Shown here: positions 1 through 8,428 of the stretch, piece after piece
Position numbering within the stretch: the first letter of the stretch is position 1
Layout of the letters: each line of letters opens with the position of its first letter
Assembly: GCA_963708625.1 (NCBI GenBank)
Contig: CAVPSV010000005.1
Coordinates: 124,001 to 188,000, forward strand
Direction of reading: 5' to 3'
Source of the DNA: DASXIF01 sp036498145
GTDB taxonomy: Bacteria; Actinomycetota; Actinomycetes; Mycobacteriales; Jatrophihabitantaceae
DNA: 64,000 nucleotides
Position numbers and translations under genes: made by a program
The notes under the pieces: model-generated
What the model was told of the DNA's origin: nothing
Databases searched by the model: none
Seen by the model: only the letters and a program-made list of their open reading frames with translations

Positions 1-1062
1 GAGTCCGACCAGCGTGGCGAAGGTCTGCTCGGCCGGACCACCGGTCGCCCGGCGCCGCCGCGAGGCCTCGCGCAACGCGTCGGCCCCTTGCATCCGCTCG
101 CCGGCGGCCGCGGCGACGACGCTGTCCACCCAGCCCTCGACCAGGGCCAACAGTGTCTCCAGCCGCCGCAGTGCGGTTTGTTGCTCCGGCGTCTCCTGCG
201 GCGCGAACAGGCCGCCGGCAAGTGCGCTCTGCAGGCTCTCCGGATTGGTCGGATCCACCTCGGATATCGCCTGCTCGATCGCGGACATGTCGATGGTGAT
301 GCCGCGTGCGTAGGCCTCGACGGTGTCCAGCAATCGCTGCCGCAGCCAGGGCACGTGCGCGAACAGGCGCTGATGGGCAGCCTCGCGCAATGCCAGGTAC
401 AGCCGTACCTCGTCCTCGGGACGGGACAGACCCTCGCCGAATGCGGCGACGTTCTCCGGCACCAGCGCGGCAACGCCGATCGGGGCCAGCGGCAGACCGA
501 TGTCGGTAGCGGAGATGATCTCCTGAGCCAGCGCGCCGAGTCCCTGACCGACCTGTGCGCCGAACATCAGGCCGCCGAACTGGGACAGGATTCCGGTCAA
601 CGGGCCACCGGCACCGAGCACCTGGGCCTGCTCGGCCGGGATCGCGTTGGTCATCGCCGCGACCACGCGCGAGGCCACCGGATCGCACAGGGCCGACCAC
701 ACCGGCAGCGTCTTCTCGATCCAGTCCAGCCTGGTCCACGACTCGATCGCGCTCACACCGCTGGGCAGATCGGTGACCTCGTCGAGCCAGAGGTCCGCCA
801 GGCGGATGGCGTCGGCAACGGCCGCCCGCTCGGCCGCGGAGACCGGGGCGTTCGCGCCGCCGAGCGTGGAGACCGCCAACTGGCGGGCGAGATCCCAATT
901 CACCGGGCCACCGCTCCACGAGAGCATCTTCTGCAACTCGGCGAACAGCGGCATCGCGGCGCTGAGGTCGCCGGCGTCGCCGGATTGCCGCGACCGACCG
1001 CTGTCGCCGTCGTCGCCGCTGTCGCCCGAGCTGCCAAAGCCGAAGCCGAGGTTGCCACTCAT
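1..1062 (-). CDS. DUF2342 zinc-dependent metalloprotease-like hydrolase, C-terminus beyond window edge
   Basis: Reading leftwards from an ATG at 1062 gives 354 uninterrupted codons running off the left edge, so the protein is partial. It opens with a Gly/Asp/Ser-rich tail (residues 1-32), followed by a mainly helical domain. Around residues 226-240 is REAAHQRLFAHVPWL, the His-containing segment typical of the actinobacterial DUF2342 family annotated as zinc-dependent hydrolases. Full family members are about 450-480 residues, so roughly a quarter is missing. It diverges from the small membrane protein and PDZ-Lon protease to its right, the same neighbourhood as Rv3193c-Rv3195 in mycobacteria. 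Family assignment is from motif memory; substrate is unknown. Confidence 0.8.
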   Translation of the reverse strand, partial: MSGNLGFGFGSSGDSGDDGDSGRSRQSGDAGDLSAAMPLFAELQKMLSWSGGPVNWDLARQLAVSTLGGANAPVSAAERAAVADAIRLADLWLDEVTDLPSGVSAIESWTRLDWIEKTLPVWSALCDPVASRVVAAMTNAIPAEQAQVLGAGGPLTGILSQFGGLMFGAQVGQGLGALAQEIISATDIGLPLAPIGVAALVPENVAAFGEGLSRPEDEVRLYLALREAAHQRLFAHVPWLRQRLLDTVEAYARGITIDMSAIEQAISEVDPTNPESLQSALAGGLFAPQETPEQQTALRRLETLLALVEGWVDSVVAAAAGERMQGADALREASRRRRATGGPAEQTFATLVGL

Positions 1063-1176
1063 ACCAGTCACGGTAGTTCGACGCGTGGCCGCCGGCGTTC
1101 GTTCCATGTGTGCGGCCACCCGGGCGCGCGGGCGTTGCGCCCACGGCGAACGTGGCGCGGCCGGTACCGTCCGACC

Positions 1177-1440
1177 ATGTCCTGGGCGTTGTGGCTGGCC
1201 GTGCCGCTCGCCGTGACGACGATCGCGGCGCTGCTCAGCTGGTGGCGCGGGCGCCCGGTGCGTACGCCCCAACCCCTCGAGGCCATGCGAGCGCACGCGG
1301 CCTACCTCGACGCGCTCGTCACCGCGCCGCGGGGCAAAGTCCGCATCGACGCCACCGACATCGTCAACCCCGGCGACATCAGCAACGTCAACACCCAGGG
1401 TGCCGCACCGCCCGCGGCTGAGGATCGGCCGAGCATCTGA
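1177..1440 (+). CDS. Small single-pass membrane protein, hypothetical
   Basis: This 87-residue protein starts at an ATG and ends 23 nt before the next gene. Residues about 3-22 form one hydrophobic segment, followed by WWRGRPVRTP and a polar tail with a second amphipathic stretch (AHAAYLDALV). A longer frame runs upstream to position 88, but that region is antisense to the DUF2342 gene and is better explained as its shadow. No known domain is recognised. Its position between the DUF2342 and PDZ-Lon genes suggests a conserved companion of that block. Confidence 0.6.
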   Translation: MSWALWLAVPLAVTTIAALLSWWRGRPVRTPQPLEAMRAHAAYLDALVTAPRGKVRIDATDIVNPGDISNVNTQGAAPPAAEDRPSI

Positions 1441-1463
1441 ATTACGGCAGATAGGGTGCCGGG

Positions 1464-2492
1464 GTGAGTCGACGCGTACGCACGCTGATCGTCGCGGGCG
1501 GATTGTTCGTGGTGCTCTTCCTGCTGGCGCTGACCCTGCCGGTGCCCTACGTCGTGCTTTCACCCGGCCCGACATTTAACACGCTCGGCAGTGACGACAG
1601 CGGTGCGCAGATCATCGTCATCAAGGGCAGGACGGCGAATCACACCACCGGCAATCTGAACATGACCACGGTCGACGTCTCGACGCACACGCTCACCGCG
1701 TTTCAGGCACTCGACGGCTGGCTGCTCAAGGACCAGGTAGTGGTACCGCGCTCGGCGGAGTTCCCGCCAGGCCAGTCTCAGCAGCAGGTCGACCAGCAGA
1801 ACAAGCAGGACTTCACCCAGTCGCAGGACAGTGCTACTGCTGCGGCGTCGTGCGAACTCGGCTACCCGCAGCGCTTCGGAGTACAGGCCGTCGAGGGTGG
1901 CTCGCCGGCGCAGGGCAAGCTGCAGCCGGGCGACATCGTGCAGAGCCTGAACGGCCACGCGGTCAGTAACGACAACGACCTGCGGGCGTTGCTGGCGAAG
2001 CTCACACCCGGGACACAGGTGAGCATCAGCGTGTTGCGGTCCGGCGCGCCCACCACGGTCGTGCTGAAGCTCGGTTCTTCCGCCGGCCGATCCGCCGGCG
2101 TGATCGGCATCGACGTCGGCACCGTGTGCGCGGCACCGTTCACCGTGGATCTCGGTCTGGGCAACCAGATCGGCGGCCCGTCCGCCGGCTTGATGTTCGC
2201 GCTCGGCATCATCGACAAGGTCGGCCCGTACAACCTCACCAACGGAGCGTTCATCGCAGGCACGGGCACCATCGACCCGAGCGGCAAGGTAGGCGCGATC
2301 GGCGGCATCCAGCTGAAGATGATCGCCGCACGAAAAGCCGGGGCGACGGTGTTCCTGGCGCCGGCGGACAACTGCTCCGACGTCCGCGGGGCCACGCCGA
2401 AGGGCTTGACGATCATCAAGGTCGCCACGTTGCACCAGGCGGTGCAGGACTTGCTGGCACTGCAGAAGGGTCAGTCGGTCCCGCACTGCTGA
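1464..2492 (+). CDS. PDZ-domain Lon-like (S16) membrane-anchored serine protease, YlbL type
   Basis: The 342-residue protein has an N-terminal membrane anchor (about residues 7-29), a PDZ domain (about 135-205, containing GKLQPGDIVQSLNG) and a C-terminal Lon proteolytic domain. The catalytic dyad is visible: Ser240 in GGPSAG and Lys285 in GGIQLK, 45 residues apart as expected for YlbL-type S16 proteases. The ATP-dependent AAA module of classical Lon is absent. It starts at a GTG. The family is thought to cleave membrane or secreted proteins outside the membrane. It is followed by the UPF0182 gene in the same direction, the conserved actinobacterial order. Confidence 0.9.
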   Translation: MSRRVRTLIVAGGLFVVLFLLALTLPVPYVVLSPGPTFNTLGSDDSGAQIIVIKGRTANHTTGNLNMTTVDVSTHTLTAFQALDGWLLKDQVVVPRSAEFPPGQSQQQVDQQNKQDFTQSQDSATAAASCELGYPQRFGVQAVEGGSPAQGKLQPGDIVQSLNGHAVSNDNDLRALLAKLTPGTQVSISVLRSGAPTTVVLKLGSSAGRSAGVIGIDVGTVCAAPFTVDLGLGNQIGGPSAGLMFALGIIDKVGPYNLTNGAFIAGTGTIDPSGKVGAIGGIQLKMIAARKAGATVFLAPADNCSDVRGATPKGLTIIKVATLHQAVQDLLALQKGQSVPHC

Positions 2493-2606
2493 CGGCGGCG
2501 TACCTGACGCGGCATTGGTACCCGGGCGCGCCGGAACCCCCACCCTGCCGGGTACGTTGAGCCCACAGCCGTCCAATAGTGCGGCGCTGACGCCAGGAGC
2601 TGCCCC

Positions 2607-5579
2607 GTGACCATGCGGCCCCCGATGCCGAACCTGTCGCTGTCGCGGCGTTGGAAGATCGCGCTGATCGTCGTTGCCGTCATCATCGTGCTGCTGATCG
2701 TGGCTTCGTCGCTGACGGGCGTGTACATCAACTGGCTCTGGTACGGCCAGACCGGCTTCCGTGGCGTCTACCGCAACATCCTCTGGACCCGCATCTGGTT
2801 GTTCCTCATCTTCGGTGCGCTGATGATGCTGATCATCGCCGGCAACTTGGTGGTCGCGTACCTGATCCGGCCACCGTTTCGGCCCATGTCGGCAGAACAG
2901 CAGAACCTCGAGCGCTACCGGATGATGGTCGAGCCGCGCAAGCGGCTGCTGCTCATCGTGATCGCCGCACTGACATTCCTGATCGCCGGCATGTCCGCGC
3001 AGGGACGGTGGCAGACCTGGCAGCTGTGGCTGCACGGCAGCTCGTTCGGCGTTACCGATCCGCAGTTCCATCGTGACATCTCGTTCTTCGCGTGGGACTA
3101 CCCGGCATACCGCACCATGCTCGGCTTCGGCTTCAGCGCGGTGCTCTTCTCGCTGATCTTCACGGTGGCGCTGCACTACCTCACCGGCGCCATTCGGCTA
3201 CAGACGCCGGGGCCCAAGATCACGCCGGCCGCTCGCCGGCATCTCACCGTGCTGGTGTTCGTCTTCATGGTGCTGAAGGCGCTCGCGTACTGGCTGGATC
3301 GCTACGGCCTGGTGTTCTCCGGCCGCAGCACGTTCACCGGCGCGTCCTATACCGACGTGCATGCCTCGCTGCAGGCGAAGACAATCCTGTTCTGGCTGGC
3401 CATCCTGATCGCGGCCGGCGTGCTCGCTAGCATCTGGCTGCGCAGCCCGCTGCTGCCGGCGATCGGTTTCGCGGTGCTGCTGGTGCTGAGCATCCTGATC
3501 TCGGGCATCTATCCCGCAATCGTGCAGCAAGTATCGGTGAAGCCGAATGCGAGTTCCAAGGAACGCCCGTACATCGCGCGGAACATCGCCGCCACCAGAC
3601 AGGCTTACGGCATCGTCACGAACACCGAAGGCAATAACGGCACCGTGACGTATCCGACCTACAACGTCGATCCGTCGCCGTCGACGAGCTCGCTCGCACC
3701 GGCGAATCCGACCGTCAGCGACATTCGCATCCTCGACCCGAACGAGCTGTCCGCGACGTTCATCCAGCAGCAGCAGATCAGGAACGTGTACGGCTTCCCC
3801 GACAAGCTCGACGTGGACCGGTACACCGTCAGCGGCAAGACGAGCGACTACGTGGTCGGGGTTCGGGAGCTGGACGCGAGCAACCTGACCGGAAACCAGA
3901 CCAACTGGATCAACCAGCACACCGTGTACACGCACGGTTACGGTTTCGTCGCCGCGCAGGCCAGCGTCGACGTCACCAACAATCCGGCCCTGTACACCGA
4001 GAGCAACATCCCGCCGATCGGCCCACCGGAACTCAAGCTCAGCCAGCCCGAGGAGTACTTCGGCGAGCTGCTGCCCAGCTACTCGATCGTCGGTGCCCAG
4101 GGCACACCGCAAGAGTTCAATGCGAACGACGCAGCCAAGATCACGTACGCCGGCAACGGCGGTGTGTCGCTGAACAGCTTCTTCACCCGGCTCGCGCTCA
4201 CGGTGCACTACAAGGACGCGAACTTCCTGCTGAACAACATCGTCAGCGCCAAGGGATCGCAGATCATCTTCGATCGCGACCCGCGCACCAGGGTGCAGAA
4301 GGTCGCGCCGTTCCTCAAGATCGACGGCGACCCGTACCCGTTCATCGACCCCACGACCGGCCACCTCGTCTGGATGGTCGATGCCTACACGACCATGGAC
4401 AACTACCCGTACTCGCAGCGCAACTCGCTGTCCAGCCTGACCAGCGACTCGCTGTCGGCGACCGGCAAGACCGCCAGCCAGCCCAACGACAAGATCAACT
4501 ACATTCGCAACTCGGTCAAGGCCACCGTGGATGCCTACACCGGCAAGGTCACGCTGTACCAGTGGGATGACACCGACCCGGTGCTCAAGTCCTGGATGAA
4601 GATCTTCCCGGGGTCAGTCCAGCCGAAGAGCGCCATGCCGCCCTCGGTGCTTTCGCACGTGCGCTACCCGGAGGATCTGTTCGAGGTGCAGCGCTCGTTG
4701 CTCGGCAGCTACCACGTCGACGATCCGGTCACCTTCTACAACGTCGGTGACAAGTGGACGGTGCCGGTGGACCCGAACGACACCGCGGCGAACCAGCCGC
4801 CGTACTACGTGCTCGCCTCGCCTCCCGACAGCGCCGCGACCACGTCGGAGTTCCAGCTCACCTCGCCGATGATCGTCAACAGCAAGCAGAACCTGGCCGC
4901 GTTCATCAGCGTGGACAGCGATCCGGGGCCGGACTACGGCCACATCACGGTGCTGAAGGTGCCGACCGGCATCGTGACAAAGGGACCCGAGCAGGTGTCC
5001 AACATCCTGTCCACCAACGCGGTGATCTCCAAGGACCTGTCCCTGTTCAATCAGTCCGGCGGGCAGACGAGCATCGTGCGGGGAAATCTGCTCACCCTGC
5101 CGATAGGCAACTCATTCCTCTACGTAGAGCCGCTCTATGTCCAGGGCTCGCAGGGCAAGGGCAGCTATCCCACGCTGCAGCGGGTGCTGGTCTCCTACGG
5201 CGACAAGATCGGATATGCCGCCGACCTGGCGGGGGCACTGGAGAACCTGAGCCAGTCGACGGTGGGTGCGTCGATCTCCAATCCCGGCTCGCCCAACCCG
5301 ACGCCGACCACGAGCCCGTCCACCAGTCCGCCCGCTTCGACGGCACCGGTGCCGATACCCACCGGTGGGGCAGCGACGTTGCCGGCCGGCCAGGCCGCGG
5401 CGCTCGCCGATATCAACAGCGCGCTGACCGACCTGCAGGCCGCGTATCGCACCGGCAACTTCGCCACCATCGGTGCGGCCGAGGCGAAGGTGCAGCAGCT
5501 GGTCGGGGCATACGTGTCGAAATATCCGCCGCCCACCTCGACACCCTCGCCGACCCCGTCACCGAGCAAGACGAAGTAG
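2607..5579 (+). CDS. UPF0182 family large membrane protein
   Basis: At 990 residues this matches the size of UPF0182 (DUF COG1615) proteins. The N-terminal ~310 residues carry about seven membrane segments, beginning near residues 15-38. A long extracytoplasmic region follows, with many Tyr/Asn/Thr residues. The last 130 residues hold a Pro/Ser/Thr-rich linker, a helical stretch and a second Pro/Ser/Thr tail ending SPSKTK. The GTG start at 2607 is preceded by an AGGAG-like site at about 2594-2599. Function is unknown in the family. It sits directly downstream of the PDZ-Lon protease, suggesting a shared membrane-quality role (inference). Confidence 0.9.
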   Translation: MTMRPPMPNLSLSRRWKIALIVVAVIIVLLIVASSLTGVYINWLWYGQTGFRGVYRNILWTRIWLFLIFGALMMLIIAGNLVVAYLIRPPFRPMSAEQQNLERYRMMVEPRKRLLLIVIAALTFLIAGMSAQGRWQTWQLWLHGSSFGVTDPQFHRDISFFAWDYPAYRTMLGFGFSAVLFSLIFTVALHYLTGAIRLQTPGPKITPAARRHLTVLVFVFMVLKALAYWLDRYGLVFSGRSTFTGASYTDVHASLQAKTILFWLAILIAAGVLASIWLRSPLLPAIGFAVLLVLSILISGIYPAIVQQVSVKPNASSKERPYIARNIAATRQAYGIVTNTEGNNGTVTYPTYNVDPSPSTSSLAPANPTVSDIRILDPNELSATFIQQQQIRNVYGFPDKLDVDRYTVSGKTSDYVVGVRELDASNLTGNQTNWINQHTVYTHGYGFVAAQASVDVTNNPALYTESNIPPIGPPELKLSQPEEYFGELLPSYSIVGAQGTPQEFNANDAAKITYAGNGGVSLNSFFTRLALTVHYKDANFLLNNIVSAKGSQIIFDRDPRTRVQKVAPFLKIDGDPYPFIDPTTGHLVWMVDAYTTMDNYPYSQRNSLSSLTSDSLSATGKTASQPNDKINYIRNSVKATVDAYTGKVTLYQWDDTDPVLKSWMKIFPGSVQPKSAMPPSVLSHVRYPEDLFEVQRSLLGSYHVDDPVTFYNVGDKWTVPVDPNDTAANQPPYYVLASPPDSAATTSEFQLTSPMIVNSKQNLAAFISVDSDPGPDYGHITVLKVPTGIVTKGPEQVSNILSTNAVISKDLSLFNQSGGQTSIVRGNLLTLPIGNSFLYVEPLYVQGSQGKGSYPTLQRVLVSYGDKIGYAADLAGALENLSQSTVGASISNPGSPNPTPTTSPSTSPPASTAPVPIPTGGAATLPAGQAAALADINSALTDLQAAYRTGNFATIGAAEAKVQQLVGAYVSKYPPPTSTPSPTPSPSKTK

Positions 5580-5697
5580 TCGCGCAGGCGTTGCGCCCGC
5601 CTTCGGTCGGCCGGTTCACAGCCGGCCGGTTCACGGCGGCTCGGTGAACGGCCGCGGTACGGCGCGTTGCGCGCAGCAGGTAGACTCGGTGCCACGA

Positions 5698-5771
5698 CGC
5701 GGGGTGGAGCAGCTCGGTAGCTCGCTGGGCTCATAACCCAGAGGTCGCAGGTTCAAATCCTGCCCCCGCTA
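5698..5771 (+). tRNA. tRNA-fMet (initiator), anticodon CAT
   Basis: The 74-nt cloverleaf has acceptor strands CGCGGGG and CCCCGCT, leaving the first pair (C1 with U72) unpaired, a hallmark of bacterial initiators. The anticodon stem carries three stacked G-C pairs (GGG/CCC) around the loop CTCATAA, the second initiator hallmark. T-arm GCAGG TTCAAAT CCTGC is perfect. The CCA end is not encoded; the DNA reads A-CAG after the acceptor. A TAGACT box at 5681-5686 is a plausible -10. Confidence 0.95.
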
Positions 5772-5782
5772 CAGATCCGGGA

Positions 5783-5816
5783 GATCCCTGTCCGCTGGAA
5801 CGCGCGGACGGGGATC
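5783..5816 (+). terminator. Rho-independent-like terminator of tRNA-fMet
   Basis: A 13-bp stem (GATCCCTGTCCGC with GCGGACGGGGATC, one T-G wobble) closes an 8-nt loop and is followed by TTTCGTATTT. It lies 11 nt after the tRNA. The hairpin is mostly repeated, with wobble pairs instead of Watson-Crick pairs, in the downstream tandem copy. Confidence 0.8.
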
Positions 5817-6004
5817 TTTCGTATTTATATCCGGGGGGCGGCCCCCGGACCCCCGACGTGCCATCGCTTCCAGCGGGTCGTGTTTCGTCGGGCGGTCCCT
5901 GTTCGCTGGAACGCGCGGACGGGGATCTTTCGTATTTCTATCCGGGGGCGGCCCCCGGACCCCCGACGTGCCGTCGCTTCCAGCGGGTTGGGTTTTGTTG
6001 GGCG
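5785..6004 (+). repeat. Tandem duplication, two ~110-bp units
   Basis: Unit 1 begins at 5785 and unit 2 at 5896, a period of 111 bp. Each contains the terminator half-hairpin, TCTTTCGTATTT, a GC-rich palindrome (CCGGGGG/CCCCCGG) and CGCTTCCAGCGGGT. The units differ at scattered positions and by one or two small indels, so the duplication is not recent. Together with the following palindromic element this fills the 357-bp gap between the tRNA and the next gene; no ORF or further RNA gene is seen there. Confidence 0.85.
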
Positions 6005-6027
6005 CTGGCGGGCGGCCCCGGCAAATC

Positions 6028-6079
6028 TGGATCGTGATGCTCAGGGCGCGCTATAGCGCCGCCACAGCATCACGATCCA
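6028..6079. repeat. 52-bp palindromic element, copy 1 of 3
   Basis: Terminal inverted repeats TGGATCGTGATGCT and AGCATCACGATCCA (14 bp, perfect) flank a core that is itself palindromic (GCGCTATAGCGC). Copies 2 (8369-8420) and 3 (51593-51644) have exactly the same length and align without gaps. This copy is intergenic, between the tandem duplication and the next gene. Confidence 0.9.
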
Positions 6080-6129
6080 CAAGCAGGTTCGTCGAGGTGG
6101 CCCCCGGACGCTGTGGGTAACGTGCTGGC

Positions 6130-7131
6130 ATGGCTCCGATCCGCGTGGGCTTGGTGGCCGATCCGGCCGCACCCACCGCGATCGCACGCCGCATCGGCGA
6201 TCTTCGCCCGCCGGGTGACGAGGATCGTTACGCCTGGGATATCGAGGTGGTAAGCGAGCCGTTCACGACCGGTTGCGAAGATGTTGACATCGCGTTGGGG
6301 CGGCTGGGCGAGCATGCGCGCGAGCACGGGTGGGACGTCGTCGTCGGTCTGACCGAGCTTCCGCTTCGCGACGACGACGGCCGGTATCTGCTGGTGGACA
6401 CCGACCCGCAGCGTCGAAGCGCGGTGCTGTCGCTGCCGGCGCTGGGCGGGGTCCGGGTGCACGCGCGTACCCGCCACGCGCTGCGCTCGCTCGTCGCGGG
6501 CCTGGCCGAGGACCGCACGTCAGAGGATGAGCATCGCGTTCGACTTCCCCGCATCGGCGGCCGATCGCGGCTGCTGCTGGGCATGGTGCTCGCCAACCGT
6601 CCGTGGCTGCTCGTGCCCGGGCTCAAGTCCGCGCTCGTTGCTGCGCTGGCGACCGGAGCGGTCGCCACGATCAACTCGACCGTGTGGCTGGTGGCCGGCG
6701 CGTTGTCGTGGTGGCGGCTGATGGTCGCGACGATCGCCTCGATCGCGGTTGTCGTCGCGTGGCTGGTGATCGACGCCGAACTGTGGGACCGCCCGGACAA
6801 CGACTCCGTCGAGGCTCGGGAGAGGTCGCGTCTCTACAACACCTCGACGCTGGTGACGCTGACCGCCGGTGTGCTCATCTGCTATCTAGCGCTCTACGTT
6901 GTGAACCTGACCTGGGCGCTGTTCATCCTTGACCCCGCGGTGATGGGCGGCTATCTGCACTCGTCGCTCGGCTACGGCGACCTGTTCGTGCTGACCTGGT
7001 TCGTCGCATCGGCCGCGACCCTGGGCGGGGGACTCGGCAGCAGCCTGGACTCCGACGAGGCGGTACGCGCAGCCGCGTACTCCAAGCGCGAGGAAGATCG
7101 CCGCAACCGCCTCGCCAGCGAACGGTCCTAG
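6130..7131 (+). CDS. Hypothetical membrane protein
   Basis: This 333-residue protein has a soluble N-terminal part (residues 1-140) with an alpha/beta look (IRVGLVADP, WDVVVGLTELPL) and a C-terminal part with about four to five membrane segments between residues 155 and 315. It ends in a charged tail (SKREEDRRNRLASERS). It starts at an ATG. No family is recognised with confidence; the N-terminal half resembles no enzyme I can name. It stands alone between a repeat-rich gap and an SDR gene. Confidence 0.7.
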   Translation: MAPIRVGLVADPAAPTAIARRIGDLRPPGDEDRYAWDIEVVSEPFTTGCEDVDIALGRLGEHAREHGWDVVVGLTELPLRDDDGRYLLVDTDPQRRSAVLSLPALGGVRVHARTRHALRSLVAGLAEDRTSEDEHRVRLPRIGGRSRLLLGMVLANRPWLLVPGLKSALVAALATGAVATINSTVWLVAGALSWWRLMVATIASIAVVVAWLVIDAELWDRPDNDSVEARERSRLYNTSTLVTLTAGVLICYLALYVVNLTWALFILDPAVMGGYLHSSLGYGDLFVLTWFVASAATLGGGLGSSLDSDEAVRAAAYSKREEDRRNRLASERS

Positions 7132-7200
7132 CCGCCCGATCCAGGAGTCAGCTGTCGCTGCGGTAGAGATTTTTTGGTGCAACTGTGTTGCGCTAAGGAC

Positions 7201-8070
7201 ATGACGCAGACATGGTTCATCACCGGCTCTTCGCGCGGACTCGGCCGGGCTCTGGTCGAGGCGGCGCTCGCCACCGGCGACCGAGTCGTCGCAACCGCTC
7301 GCCGACCGGAACAGCTCGCCGATCTGCTCGAGTCCCACGGTGATCGGCTACTTGCGCTCAGCCTCGACGTCACCGACCCGGCAGCCGCGGCTGCCGCGCT
7401 CACCGCGGGCGTCGAGCGGTTCGGGCGCCTTGACGTCGTCGTCAACAACGCGGGCTATGCCAATCTCGCCCCTATCGAGACCGGGGACGACAGTGACGTC
7501 AGAGCCCAGTTCGAGACCAATTTCTGGGGCGTCTACCACGTGTCCAAGGCTGCGATTGGTCACCTGCGTCGCCAGGGCGGAGGCCTCATCGTGCAGTTCT
7601 CTTCCGTCGGCGGACGCGTCGGGGGCTCGCCTGGCCTGGCGAGCTACCAGGCGGCCAAATTCGCGGTGGACGGCTTCACGCGCGTTCTGGCCGTCGAGAC
7701 CGCGCCGTTCGGCATCCGCACGATGGTGGTCGAGCCGAGCGGTTTCGCCACCGACTGGGCAGGCTCGTCGATGACGGTGCACGACATACCCGATGACTAC
7801 GACGCGACAATCGGTCTCATGCAACGACACGTGCGCGCCAACTCCGGCGGGCCTGCCGGAGACCCCGTGCGCGCCGCCGAGATCATCGTGCGGGTCGTGC
7901 ATCACGGGGACCTCCCCTCGCACCTGCTGCTGGGCGTCAACGCGTCCGACATGGCGCTCGACTACTCCCGCCGCCAACTTGTCGAGGCCACGAGGTGGCA
8001 GAGCGTAAGCAGGTCCGCCGACTTCGCCGAGGAATACCCCGCCGATCTCCCACCCGAGGAAGCCGCATGA
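7201..8070 (+). CDS. Short-chain dehydrogenase/reductase
   Basis: This is a classical SDR of 289 residues: the cofactor loop TGSSRGLG (8-15) indicates NAD(P)H binding, NNAG lies at 82-85, and the active site has Ser134/135, Tyr149 and Lys153 (YQAAK). The ATG at 7201 follows TAAGGAC and places the Rossmann strand at the very N-terminus, so it is preferred over an in-frame GTG at 7174. The C-terminal part (residues 190-250) fits the atypical SDRs annotated as oxidoreductases of unknown substrate. Confidence 0.85.
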   Translation: MTQTWFITGSSRGLGRALVEAALATGDRVVATARRPEQLADLLESHGDRLLALSLDVTDPAAAAAALTAGVERFGRLDVVVNNAGYANLAPIETGDDSDVRAQFETNFWGVYHVSKAAIGHLRRQGGGLIVQFSSVGGRVGGSPGLASYQAAKFAVDGFTRVLAVETAPFGIRTMVVEPSGFATDWAGSSMTVHDIPDDYDATIGLMQRHVRANSGGPAGDPVRAAEIIVRVVHHGDLPSHLLLGVNASDMALDYSRRQLVEATRWQSVSRSADFAEEYPADLPPEEAA

Positions 8071-8156
8071 TCGCCGAAGCAGCGCCGGGCTAGTCCGGCT
8101 GCCGGGAAGCGGTGCGGCTCACCCGCGACCCACGCCGTGGCGGCCATGCTTGGCGG

Positions 8157-8378
8157 ATGTCAAACCTGAACGAGGTCGTCGCCAGGGTGCCGTCGGCCGG
8201 CGAGGCCCACATCATCGTCGGATTGTTGGAGTCCAACGGCATCAACGCCACCAGCTCCAGTGACGACATGGGCGGCGCCGACCCGCAGTTGCAGCTCACC
8301 CAGGGCGTCCGGGTCCTGGTCGCCGCCGAGGATGCCGAGGACGCCCGCGCGTTGATCGCAGACGCAACTGGATCGTGA
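8157..8378 (+). CDS. DUF2007-like putative signal-transducing protein
   Basis: The 73-residue product has the beta-alpha-beta layout of DUF2007 proteins: a short strand (VVARVPS), helix (AGEAHIIVGLLESNGI), variable loop, then VRVLVAAEDAEDARALIAD. Family members occur as small stand-alone proteins of unknown function. The last codons (GGA TCG TGA) lie inside palindromic repeat copy 2, so its C-terminal Gly-Ser and its stop are supplied by that repeat. It is convergent with the membrane protein gene at 8429. Confidence 0.65.
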   Translation: MSNLNEVVARVPSAGEAHIIVGLLESNGINATSSSDDMGGADPQLQLTQGVRVLVAAEDAEDARALIADATGS

Positions 8379-8420
8379 TGCTGAGGCGCCGCTATAGGGC
8401 AGCCAGAGCATCACGATCCA
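8369..8420. repeat. 52-bp palindromic element, copy 2 of 3
   Basis: This has the same 14-bp terminal inverted repeats as copy 1, with core GCTATAG conserved and the rest of the core diverged. It overlaps the last 10 bases of the DUF2007-like gene and supplies its TGA stop. It lies between two convergent genes, where a hairpin could end transcription from both sides. Confidence 0.9.
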
Positions 8421-8428
8421 GAGCTGTG

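Noticed and set aside
88..1176. A long plus-strand frame starting at 88 that would extend the small membrane protein
   Set aside because: It is antisense to the DUF2342 gene and its translation is Gln/Arg-rich without motifs; the ATG at 1177 gives a sensible membrane protein.
1560..3176. Long antisense open frames (for example 1560-3176 minus, 19592-22090 minus, 44050-45162 minus)
   Set aside because: In high-GC DNA the strand opposite a real gene often stays open. These frames are Arg/Ala/His/Gln-rich with no domain signals and cover well-identified genes.
5698..5771. Elongator tRNA-Met or tRNA-Ile2 instead of initiator
   Set aside because: The unpaired first acceptor position and three G-C pairs in the anticodon stem identify the initiator; an elongator would pair position 1 with 72.
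6028..6079. Palindromic element as an insertion-sequence remnant
   Set aside because: No transposase fragment or target-site duplication can be seen around any copy; only a non-autonomous or structural repeat can be claimed.
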